Assembly (NCBI RefSeq): GCF_963678635.1
Contig: NC_087064.1
Span: forward strand, 49,709,346-49,773,345
DNA from: Symsagittifera roscoffensis
Taxonomy: Eukaryota > Xenacoelomorpha > Acoela > Convolutidae
Reading direction: 5' to 3'
Length of the DNA stretch: 64,000 nt
Part shown: piece by piece, positions 12,566 through 22,529 of the stretch
Layout of the letters: every line of letters begins with the position of its first letter
How positions within the stretch are numbered: the stretch's first letter is position 1
Program-made: the position numbers and the translations under genes
Notes under the pieces: generated by a model
Databases searched by the model: none
Seen by the model: only the letters and a program-made list of their open reading frames with translations
What the model was told of the DNA's origin: nothing

Positions 12566-12690
12566 CTGGGGCGGATTTAGGATTTTCTCGAGGGAGGGGT
12601 GCGGGTTTTCAAAAATGAATTTTGTCGACTGTTTTTTAGGTCGACCAAAATGATTTTCCGAGGTCTCCCTAAGCACTAAAAAGATGAATG
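12566..12690. mobile_element. hAT-like MITE terminus (fragment)
   Basis: GGGGCGGATTTAGGATTTTC at the start, followed by a GTCGACC...GATTTTCCGAG block, matches the reverse complement of the right end of 36898-37282. The other terminus is missing. Confidence 0.6.
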
Positions 12691-12734
12691 ATACCTTGAA
12701 AAACTATGAATTTTAGGTTGATTTCAAACTTTAA

Positions 12735-13318
12735 GAATCAAAAAGACTGCTCGAAACAAAACAAAGCTCTAAATTTTCCGACTGCTTTTGATGAAAGAAA
12801 TATTGGCAAACAATGAATTTAGACTGATACCGAACTTAATTTTCCGGCTGTACCTCAATTTATATCGATTGGTTTTTGAGGAATGGAAATTTTTATATAT
12901 CCTATGAAATTTGGACAAAATCAAAATGTGGAATATTGAGTCGTACAAAATTAAAACGACCGATCCAATTAGCTAGCCTCAATTCAATTGGGAACAATTT
13001 TGTGATTTTTTTGTGCGGGATAACTTGTCACGTATATATGACTTGCGTTAAGTTTTTAGCAACATGAAAATTTTCTTCAAAGCGCGCATAAAATACTCTA
13101 GAAAATGGCCAATTTGGGAACTTTCAAACCCCCAATTTTTGATCTAAAAGGATCGGAGGTGAAAAATCTTTTCATATTTCAATTCAGGGGGTCGATAACT
13201 TCAAAATGCGACAAAGTTAATTGAAAACTGTTATTTTGATTGGCGAAAAGTGACTGAATAAAAAAATCACACCGAGCATAAATATTCCGTTTTCTTCGAA
13301 AGTCGGAACAATTATGTT
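12735..13318 (+). repeat. Dispersed repeat, copy 2
   Basis: Second copy of the repeat at 6119-6628 in the same orientation, with shared blocks TTAGCTAGCCTCAATTCA, TTCAAAGCGCGCATAAA and CACACCGAGCATAAATATTC. No open frame of note. Confidence 0.65.
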
Positions 13319-13531
13319 CATGGACAAAGACTTTCCCTTTTATCTATTTTTTTGAAAGCTCGTTTGAAAAGTTTTGTAATGTATGGCAATCAAAAACGTG
13401 GGTCTGAAAATTTTGATGAGAAAAAAAACAAGGAAAATGTTTTAACTCTGTATCTGTTTTTCATATATCTGGTTCAACGGTCTGTACTTACTTCTCTGTT
13501 CTATCTGCGGCTGTGATAGTTTCTTTTTGTT

Positions 13532-13779
13532 TGAGATAATAGAAAACAAAAATGTAATCGTTTCTAGTTTACACGATGTACTTGAGTCTTTCTTGCTTTG
13601 AACTTTGATTTGATAATAAATTAGTTGGTTGCATGTGTTTGGTAATTCAGTTTTGCATTTTTTCAATTTTGTATTTGCTGAGTTTTGGTTTTCAATTTCT
13701 TTCCCGGAGTTTTCCTGATTGTATGTGAAAAGTTGAAGTCATCTAAGATGGTTGTCAATTGTCAAGTTGGCATATAACA
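13532..13779 (-). repeat. BEL-1 3' LTR
   Basis: Matches 19914-20162, including ACACGATGTACTTGAGT and ATGGTTGTCAATTGTCAA. In element sense it is the downstream repeat, next to the integrase end. The left limit is set by loss of similarity and a TG dinucleotide. Confidence 0.8.
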
Positions 13780-13934
13780 CTCGGCCTCATTTTGTAGTTG
13801 TAAAATAAATTTAAAAAAAGGAGTGGGGTAGTTCCTACTTATAAAACTTAAAACGCTGGCTTAACGGTCGTTTAAGTGTCATTTGATGTTATCGGCTATG
13901 GTTGTCGGCGCAAGGCTGCTTTGGGGTGAGGCTG

Positions 13935-14975
13935 TCATTGTCGTGAATCTTCGTTTGCTGGTTGATTGCAATGATCCGGACTAACAGATGCTAGTCTAAT
14001 GGCTGGTATTGACGCAATTTTGTCTCTTATTTTGACGAAGTAAACGCGGATCTGGTCATCATCGGTTGGTTTGTTTCCTGTGATCCGTCCAATTGGCCAG
14101 AGTCCTCGTGGCGTCATATCCTGGAGAATCCAGACAATTTTTCCTATTTTGATAAGCGGGGTCTTCTTTGTCCATCGTTGTCTTGGCAGTAGTGTTGGGC
14201 TAAACTCCTTCATCAAGCGTTTCCAAATATGGGTTGCGAGTTGTTGGGCAAATTTCCATTGTCGACTGAGTGTTGAGGGCTGTTGGGTGTGTAGAGGTGG
14301 CATGCTGGCATGCGCTTTCCCGAGAAAAAAATGATTTGGGGTGAGGGCTTCAACATCATCGGGCGATGCTGAAACTGTAGTGATGGGTCTTGCGTTCATG
14401 AAGTGTTCAACTTCGCAAAGAACGGTGTTGAATATGTCGTCTGTTAGAATCTGGCTTCCTTTGATGGCATGGAAGGAGTCTTTGACTGATCTTATGAGTC
14501 GTTCCCATAACCTCCGAAATGAGGAGCATAGGCAGGGTTGAAGGTCCATTCAATCTGATGGTTGGCGTAGAATTGTCGTGTAACATCGGCGTCAAAGTGT
14601 CTGTTGAGTTCTTTGTCGGCTGCGGTGAAATTTGTACCATTATCAGAAACAATTTTGACTGGTTGTCCTCTGCGAGCGAAGAATCGTCGTAAGGTATTGA
14701 TGAAGGCGTCGGCTGATTGGTCCTGGCACATCTCAAGATGTACGGCTCGTGTTGTTAGGCAAGTCATTATAACGCCGTAGCGTTTGTTGTAGTTTCCTGC
14801 GGTTTTCGAAGCAAACGGTCCAAAGAGATCTAATCCTGTTTGTTGAAACGGGAAGGGTTTATCTTCTGGAAATCTGAAGGAGCGTAGGGGCGCTAGTTCC
14901 GGCTGTAGTCCAGTTGCCTGTTGTCGTCACAGTTTTTTTATGATCTTGTCAATGTGTGCGCGAACACAGAGAATC
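13935..14975 (-). pseudogene. BEL-1 integrase, broken
   Basis: Reads in pieces. From about 14975 down, a DLFGPF block carries the first catalytic Asp, with a TAG and a TGA upstream in the zinc-binding part. 14492-14767 has SDNGTNF (second Asp). A frame change near 14530 leads to 13935-14549, which has WERLIRSVK (catalytic Glu), ALTPNHFFLGKA and the C-terminal WILQDMTPRGLWPIGRI. This is the usual rve core plus DUF5641-like tail of BEL/Pao integrases, which insert the cDNA into the genome. It is not functional as it stands. Confidence 0.85.
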
Positions 14976-16943
14976 TAATACTCGTTTTGAAGAATTTTTT
15001 TCAAGTGCTGGCGTGGCGAATGCTGGTTGTCTTTGTGGGTTTGTCCTATAAAGAGGTGAAGTGCTGGGTGGTTTCCATCAAGGATAATCGGGTGTTTTAT
15101 GCAATAGTCCAATTGAGATTTCTTGAGGCGTCCACGTGCTCGCAAGAGTCCGTCTTCGTCTAGAAATGGTGATAGGTGTCGAAGTCTGCTATTTGTGTTG
15201 ATTCGTTTATTTTGTGTCAATGCGTTGACCTCTGATTTGAAGCTGTCTCGTTGCGTCTGCTTGAAGATAAAATTCTTTGCGGCAATCATGTTGTTGCTTG
15301 TCAGTTCGGTGGTCGGGCTTTTGTTGCGGGACTGTAATCCTATATCTTTAAAAATCCTGGCGGCACGAATCACGTATGCAGTTGTTCTGAGATTTCTTGA
15401 ACATTTGGAGAATCTTCTGTAATCGATGAAGCATTGTTCTGTCTTTTCGGTGGAAGCTTGAAAAGCTAGCATTGGGGTTGTTGCTAATTCATCCATTTGT
15501 CCAGTTTGATCGTTGAGTTGCAAGGTATCCGTATTGGCGTCGATTAACTGTAGCTTTGGCCAGTTGCATTCTAGTTCACATATGAATTTTGGTCCGGTGA
15601 ACCATCTTGACTTGTTACTGAATTCTGATAAGGGTATTCCACGGGTTCCGTCGTCTGCTGGGTTTAGGGGTCCTGGGCAAAGATTCCATTGACTCGCTTG
15701 GGTGCTTTCTGAAATTTCTGCAACTCTGTGAACAAAAATTTGTTGTGGTTTATCAGATCCCTGTATCCATTGAAGCGCTGTTGTGCTGTCTGTCCACATA
15801 TGCGTAGAGTTGACGACAAGCCTTTGTTCTCTGCGAATGAACTTTGCGAGGCGAGCACCAAAAACTGCGGCTTGTAGTTCCAATTTAGCTATTGTGTGTT
15901 GTTTTAGAGGAGCAACTCGAGCTTTTCCTAGAACAAAGGCGCTGCAGATTTGCCGAGTGGCACTCTTGCTGTTTACAAAATAAGCGACTGCTGCTAGGGC
16001 GCTGTAGGAGGCATCTGAAAAAACGTGAAGAGCGATGTTGTCGTAGCTGTATCCAAAATAGTGTCGGGGTGTTTCCACTGTCTGTAGATCTTTTCTCTCG
16101 TCGAGAAGCTCAAACAGTTCAGGTATCATTTCTCGTGTAATTTGGTTATCCCACTTCATTCCTTTTCTCCAAATTGCTTGCTGGATTATTCGTAGTCGTA
16201 TCGTAATAGGTGCCGTTATTCCAATTGGGCAAAAATTGAGGAAGCTGTGCGAAGTAGGTTCCATTGTGTAGGTTGCGAGTTCGTGTAGTTTGTCAGTAGT
16301 GAAGCTGAGTGTATCGTTACTTACTCTCCATCGTATTCCGAGGATTCGCTTGAAGATTTTGTGGTCCTTGATTTCGTCTATGGTGATGGATCTATGTTCT
16401 TCTGGTATTGTTTGCAGAATTCTATGATCCGTAGTGATCCACTTTGTCAGGTTGAAGCTTCTTTGTTGTAGTACGTGTCCAAGGTCTTCTATGATTTTCA
16501 CTGCGGTGTCGATGTCGTCGGTGGCTTCGAAGAAGTCGTCCATGTAGAAGTTCTCGTAGACAAGTTTTTTGATGTGGGGATGGCTTTCAGCATTGTTGTC
16601 TGCGCAAGTTCTTAATGCGTAAATTGCACAAGTAGGAGAACATTTGGCTCCAAAGACGAATCGAGTGTACTCAAAAAATTCGGGCTCTTCCGCTCCCCAG
16701 AGGAAACGAAGAAATTTTCTGTCTTCGGGGTTAACAGAAACCTGCATATACATCCCTTCAATGTCGGCAGTGATGGGATGCTTTCCTTCGCGAAATCGGG
16801 TAACTACTCCTAGTAGATTGCAGAGCAAGTCAGGTCCAGTGAGAAGCATATCATTCAGACAAACTACTTTAAATTTGGATTTGGCATTGGAAACGGCGAA
16901 GTTTTCCTGGCTTGTTTGGATTGATTACACCATGTTCAGGTAA
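14975..16943 (-). pseudogene. BEL-1 reverse transcriptase-RNase H, broken at the N-end
   Basis: A 624-codon frame (14975-16849) holds the reverse transcriptase core: ITADIEGMYMQV with the first catalytic Asp near residue 29, and FYMDDFF at about 101-107. The RNase H part contains HMWTDSTTALQWI and NPADDGTRG. The frame runs on into the integrase zinc-binding segment, beginning near HPIILDGNH, and stops at 14975. The N-terminal RT start (NPNKPGK motif, about 16895) is in another frame and meets a stop, so there is a frameshift near 16880. In active elements this enzyme copies the RNA to DNA in cytoplasmic particles. Confidence 0.9.
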
Positions 16944-18152
16944 AATCCATCCTGTCGAAGGCATTTTGGCTCTAATTTCCGTATGTAGTGCTTGCTGAGA
17001 TCCTGGTCAATTGTATTTTGGTAGAGAGCCAACTTTTCTGAATTCTTGTTAAGTTGTATTTTCATCCGGTTGTATTGGGCAATTGCTGCTTTATAGTTGT
17101 TGGGAAGATTTGCATTTGGTTTCCACAGAAGTCCAAGTTGATAGCGGTTATCGTATGGTTTTCCGAAGTGTTTGCATAGCGTGTCTTTCCTCTGATGACA
17201 TCGTTGTTTCAGGTGATGTGGCATAGGTTTCCATTCGCCAGAATGAAGCGAGAAGATCCGAGATTTGTGTCTCGTCAGTTGATATCTGTATTGGAGTGGC
17301 TGTGGCTTGGTGGCTTGAGAAGTATCCAGTGTCGTTGTTTGGTACTGCTTTTGTCCATCCTAGGGCTCTAAGGACTGCTCGAGGAACCTTTTGATTTCCT
17401 TTGATGATGGTCTTTGGGCTGATGATGTCAATATTGTCCGTTCCAATCACTAGGGCTACGTCGTTGATGCTGAAGTCCGGCAAACATATATCCTTAAGGT
17501 GGTCGTTTTGGCTGCAGATTTCGTTCAACTTTTCGGGCTCCGCTGCATTCAAGTTGATGTTCTCTTTGAACAAAACATTAGTTAGTTCAAACGCTTAAGT
17601 GTTATATCCAAATGAATGAACTGTAATATCCACTGTCTTTAGCCTCTATCGTTTGCGAGTTGAAGAAACCTCCAATTAGCAGTTGTTCCTGATGGTTAGT
17701 TTCCTCCTGTTGAAGACATGCTGCTTTCGGTTGCGATATGTAGCTATTTATATTTCCTGTATCAAGAAAAGCGTATACATTAAGGTATATGTTGCGGTGA
17801 CGTAATGTTACTGGTAAAAGTAGCAGCAATGGGCTGTTGATTTTTGATATCTTCTTTTGGCTGGCAAGATGGTTGACTTGATTCGGTCGCTGGTTTGGAT
17901 TAAACTTTGCTGTTCTTTGTGTTCGTTGTTCGTCGTGTAGAGTTGTGCGATGATGCTGATTGCATTTGCTGCATGTGTGGTTTGATGGGCTGTCTTTTAC
18001 TTGATGTTGGCCAAGGCAGTTGAAACAAAGTTTCTTTTCAGAAAGGAGTCTCTTCTTCTCTTCCAAAGGTGAATTCTGATACATGCTGCAGTATGCTGGG
18101 TGGTGAGTTTGTACGTCGAAGCGACATGGGGTCGGGTATTCGCACTCTAGTT
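16925..18152 (-). pseudogene. BEL-1 zinc knuckle, protease and linker, broken
   Basis: In element sense: a Cys/His cluster (C..C....HH..C, then CFNCLGQHQVKD...C..C...H) at about 17930-18140, then an aspartic protease segment with FLDTGNINSYI (the DTG active-site triad, about 17750). After a frame change near 17600 the DUF1758-like continuation VALVIGTDNIDII follows (17148-17573). After another change comes the linker YDNRYQLGLLWK (16925-17224), typical between BEL protease and RT. The protease would process the polyprotein. At least two frame changes inactivate this copy. Confidence 0.8.
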
Positions 18153-19484
18153 TTAAGAAGTCTTATGTGAAGGCTGGTTGGTTGATGGTCGAGATCCGTT
18201 GGCGTGTCGAAGTCTTGGGGCTATTTGTTGTCGATCGTTCGAGTCCAGGGTCATTTGCTGCTGCGGTTGCATAGGTGGTAAGTGATCGCATGCTAATGCA
18301 AACTGTCTGATCCAGTCGTTGAAGGCGATCAGATTAGGCTGGTCGATGTTCTGGGCGGTGATGTACTGTGTCCACTGAAGCTGCTGATGGTGTTGCAATT
18401 TGTTGACGGCGAAACGAACGTATATTGTACAGTTTAAATCGTCTTTGAACCCAAGAGTCCGAAATGTTTCCACCATGTTACTGATGAATGTGGAAAATTC
18501 CATGTACGAATCCCTGTTGTGAGTTGATGGTATCTTGAAGCTATGTAGTCTGTTGACGAAGTCATTGATGATGATGCCGGGTCGTCCATATCGTCGTCGT
18601 AGTTGGTGGAGATCAGCGTTGTACATAGTGCTATTGCAGGTGTAGCCAGAAATGGCTTGATTTGCTTTTCCAGTCGTTAAAGTTTGCAGATGAATCATCT
18701 TTTCGGCGTCCGAGATGGCTTGATTAAGGATTGTTGCTCCGAAGAGTCCGAACCACATGCTCCACTTCATAGGGTTTCCGCCGAAAGGCTCGATTTTCAC
18801 TTTTGGGGGCCTAGTCATAAGACTGTAGTTTGCTCGTGACTGTCCATTACTTGACGTCTGAGATACTGCTGCTGGAATGATTTGCTGTTCTGTAACTATG
18901 TTGAAGCTGAGGTTTGCGTTGGTGGTGTCGTGATCTGTTTGTTGAAGTGGTAGTCTGTCTATTTCGAAACCTGTCTGGCGACTTGCTGCTGAGTATCTCG
19001 GCTATCTGAAAAGTTTTGGTCCTCTACTGTTTGCTCAACTGATGATCCGGGCTGATGGCTGCTGTTGGATAATGTTGACGTCTGGCTAGAGTCCCGATCT
19101 AGTATTGTCTGTTGTTGCACTGAATCAGCTGTGGGGGGGGGGGGCTTGAACTGTGGTGGCATTAGTGTTCTGCTGTTGTGGAGTTGTCTCTGCTGTATTT
19201 TCTTGTAGCATCTGTCTAAATTCATCCATGATGTCGTCGTGTTCGTCTTGTATATCAGTGAAGCGGTCGATGAGATCCTCCGCAGTGGCGTGCTCAGTCG
19301 GGTGGTCTACAAGGTACGTAGTGGCGTCTTCCAAATTGCTGAGAATTTTTTCCATCTCGGTTTCTGAGTCAGCTATGTTGTAGTTTGTATTGATGTCACT
19401 GATGGCTTTTCGTACTCGTCTGAAGAGGCGCTCTAGTTGGGCGATGAGAAGATTTCTCTGGGGGAGATTGGTTTTGTTGAGCAT
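18153..19484 (-). pseudogene. BEL-1 gag, broken
   Basis: The likely start is the ATG at 19484. The first frame (19125-19484) is acidic and helical with a Gln/Thr-rich end, and runs into twelve consecutive G (plus strand 19133-19144). Beyond that the protein-like frame is a different one (to about 18970), and a further change leads to the DUF1759 gag domain at 18153-18818, with FGGNPMKWSMWFGLF and TLTTGKANQAISGY. Gag builds the retroelement particle. Two frame changes are visible, one of them at the homopolymer. Confidence 0.8.
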
Positions 19485-19913
19485 GGCTAGTTTGTCGTTG
19501 TTGATCGTTCCAGTTGTTGTAGATGTCGTATCCAGTCGTAGTTTTGACCTACTTTGTTAGTTCCTGTCCTAGGTAGCTGGACCTAAACTTAAAAAAGAAC
19601 AAAGCAAAAGAACAATGGTGCGGTAAACATATTTTCAAAAAAATTATAACGAAATAAAATAAGCAATCGAAAGTTACAAATGCTTGATAGTAAATCGTTC
19701 TGATACTTAAACAGGCGGAAAATAATGTAAGCCAAACGTAAAGTTAACGTCCCTATACCAAAGTTAAGCTATGGGGGTCCAAATTGTTAAACCAATTTTT
19801 TTAATCTTAAGCAACTGCAAAACGAGTTTTCCTTGGTTGGCACTAAAGACAAATTGTGCTTCCAGCCTGGTCAGGGGGTAGAGGAAGGGTGTGGTTTCTG
19901 GCAATTAGCTGAG
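19485..19913 (-). other. BEL-1 5' leader
   Basis: Non-coding between the gag start and the 5' LTR. In element sense the segment TGGCACTCAGC next to the LTR, or TTTGGACCCCC further in (about 19775), could be the primer binding site. I cannot decide which without the tRNA set. Confidence 0.45.
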
Positions 19914-20162
19914 TGCCATATAGAAAACGAAATTGTAATCGTTTCTAATTTACACGATGTACTTGAGTGTTTCTTGCTTTGAAATTTGATTTGATTATAA
20001 ATTAGTTGGTTGCACGTGTTTGGTAATTCAGTTTTGATTTTTTTTTTCAATTTTGTATTTGATGAGTTTTGGTTTTCAATTTCTTTCCCGGAGCTTTCCT
20101 GATTGCATGTGAAAGGTTAAGTCATCTAAGATGGTTGTCAATTGTCAAATTGGCATATAACA
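19914..20162 (-). repeat. BEL-1 5' LTR
   Basis: Partner of 13532-13779, upstream of gag in element sense. It would hold the promoter. The element-sense start is TGTTATATG. Similarity stops abruptly at 20162. Confidence 0.8.
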
Positions 20163-22060
20163 TAGATCTTAGCCAAGCCAAGTTGCGATTGTCAATATTT
20201 GAGCAATAAAATCAGTTCAGCAAGTTTCTGCTTCTTCTCGATCTTGTCTCGAAACAAATTGAAAGTATTACTAAACCAAAATGTGTTCTTTCAGGTTGAA
20301 TGTTTTAAAAAAAGTTTTGATTGAAAACAATTCCAGCCGATATAATATTGAAGCAGTTTTATTTGACAACTTGAAGCCTTTCACGCAAGTACTAGTCATT
20401 TCATATCCTCAGTTCAACTAAAAATTTTGTGATGTCTGAATCCTAACTAATTGATTTAACAAATCTGATGCCCTCAAAATTGTCCCCAAAATGTGCTGAT
20501 TCAAACACTATTATTGAGCCGTTTGATGCCAATTTTAAGATTCCCAAAATGCTAGAAATAAAAAAACGCCGAAATTCTAATCTTCAAAAGTGAGTAGCTC
20601 AAAGTGTTTTCTTCGAAATCATTTGTATGTTGATTACCCAAAATCACGCTATGGTGTGAGCAATGAGCAAGTGTGTTGCAACCGAGGAATAGACTTTTTC
20701 CCCATTAACAAATTTGTTCACAAGATGACTGAAGTTTTACTCATCTTGAATACTGTTTTTTGGCCAAGTAACAAACAAACTTTTTCGAAATTCCATTTTT
20801 TCTGCATTGTGAATTTACATTTTAATCAAAAGCTTTTTTGTGTTGATAGTAAAATTACCCGATTTCAGTACGTTTTGTCTTTGTCTGGCTGAAAAAATTT
20901 TCGACTCTATTTTATCAGCTTAGTTATTTCATATCGTGATTTTGGAGAAGCGAAAAGTTTTAGTTTGTGAATGGGTGATTTGAGGTTGAGGGGGACTTAA
21001 TAGTTTTTCATTAGTCCTATTTTTTGATGGTTTCCGTCTTTTTTCTTCTGTTTGTTTTGTTTCTGTCTTTTCTTCAAGCTTAGAAAAACTAAGACTAGTC
21101 TCTGCTATGGCTAGTCTCTGCTAAGATTTTTTCGGCTTTTTTAACGCGTGGTAATTTAAGTTTTTCAAAGCAAGCTTTTCAAGCGATGAAACTTGGAAAT
21201 GTTTCAAAATTTTTCATAGCACGAATCGCTTTGCGCAAAATTGTTCACGACTAAAATAAATTAAATAATTCAAAACTTAATAGAAAGACATTCAAACATC
21301 TTCTCGCAAGTTCTTTTTTCCTTATTTTCATGGCGATTGTTGGGTTTCTTTTTCTCCGTAAAAAGTCTTTAAAACGTCTCGAAAACTACAGATGTGCATC
21401 CATCCACTTTAATGCAATATATGCACATTTTGAGTTCATCTGCTAAAAAGCATAAGTAGCCCTCCCCAAATACAAACTTTGAAATGCCGCTAAAAGCGTG
21501 ACCGACATCTAGTTTTGAAAGTGGAATGGACATCAATGTCTTCTTAGCAAAAAAAAAGAAATTTTAACCTTTTGATCCAGTTTTCCTAAAATGGATTAGT
21601 TTCATCACAAAAACAACAATGATAAAATGTTCTTGAAATTCAAAGAGTTTAAAGGGCTTCAAATTTGTTCAAAATTTGAGATGTTTTTTTTTTCAGCGAA
21701 AGGCAGTGTTTTTTATTAGTCAAAAAGTCTTGCGTTCATTACCCTTTTTAAATCTTCGATTGGCTCTTTTTGCGATTTTTATCGCTTTATATTTTTTATC
21801 GGAATCTATTTAAATTGTGAATTAAGAAAAAAAAGTGGGTTTAGTAAAAGCATTTTTGCTATAATCCAAATCAGGATTTGTAGCATTGGAATTTTCATAG
21901 CATCTGATATCTTTTTTTTGTGGCTAGCTTTCATTCATAGATGAGCGTCCGTGACTGAGAGCTTAAAGCGTGTGACTTAAATCTCTAGGTCGAGTGGCTG
22001 AATGTTATAGAAAAGTTTTAAATTTAGGAAATTTTTTTGCCCAAATGGTTCATGTTTTAG
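20163..22060. other. No gene seen
   Basis: AT-rich tract. A short duplication CTAGTCTCTGCTA occurs twice at about 21095-21125. The frame 20590-20892 lacks coding character and splice context. Confidence 0.45.
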
Positions 22061-22405
22061 GAAAAAATTGCTGTCAAAAAAGGCCTCAAGTACTTTCGAT
22101 GTGAAGATAAATGCTACTCTTGCCATAAAGACTGCTTCAACCTCAAAGACTGCTATTGCCTTAAATTATGGACCGCTCAAAGCAAATGTTCGAGAACTCT
22201 CCGATTCAGAAACATGGAACATTTTGGCCCTTTGGCCGAAAGGAAGATGAAATTACGACAATTGTTTCCTAAAATAAAGCTAGTTAATTTCTTGCACTCC
22301 AGGAAAAATCAAATAATTTTGAACGGATGGTTCGTGTTCCACGACGCAAAAGGGTTAATCGACGTGAGACCAATTCTGGAAACAGATCGTCCATTTGGCC
22401 TCGAG
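22061..22405 (+). CDS. Possible exon of unknown gene
   Basis: A pyrimidine-rich acceptor (ATGTTTTAG, ending 22060) opens a frame that stays open through a donor (CTCGAG|GTAAAT, 22405/22406). The reading has a Cys cluster (CEDKCYSCHKDCFNLKDCYC) followed by a basic region and GWFVFHDAKGLIDVRPILE. The second half could also be its own exon, starting after CTTGCACTCCAG at 22303. A competing frame (22068-22250) is open over the first half, so the frame choice is not certain. GC content is higher than in the neighbouring DNA. I do not recognise the family. A short GT-AG bounded piece at about 23247-23310 could be a later exon. Confidence 0.33.
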
Positions 22406-22417
22406 GTAAATCGAGAA

Positions 22418-22482
22418 GGCGATGCGGCACCACTTCAACTTACCACACCCAAAGGCGATGCGGCACCACTTCAACTTACCAC
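22418..22482 (+). repeat. 36-bp tandem duplication
   Basis: GGCGATGCGGCACCACTTCA and following bases occur at 22418 and again at 22454 with no mismatch over 29 bases. It lies immediately after the possible exon and keeps its frame (36 is divisible by 3). Confidence 0.85.
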
Positions 22483-22529
22483 TTATTTGCTGCTTTCGTC
22501 CGATAGCAGCAAATGTAGTTATGATTAAA

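Larger units (their letters stand above)
13532..20162 (-). mobile_element. BEL/Pao LTR retrotransposon, old copy (BEL-1)
   Basis: Two direct repeats of about 248 bases (13532-13779 and 19914-20162) flank a minus-strand gag-protease-RT-RNase H-integrase series of about 6.1 kb. The inferred termini are TG...CA in element sense. The repeats differ at roughly 15-20 positions. With many stops and frameshifts inside, this points to an old, inactive copy. I see no target-site duplication, so the outer boundaries, especially at 13532, are approximate. The domain order is typical for BEL/Pao. Confidence 0.88.

Noticed and set aside
14071-14541. Plus-strand frames across BEL-1
   Set aside because: Shadows of the minus-strand integrase, with no motifs of their own.
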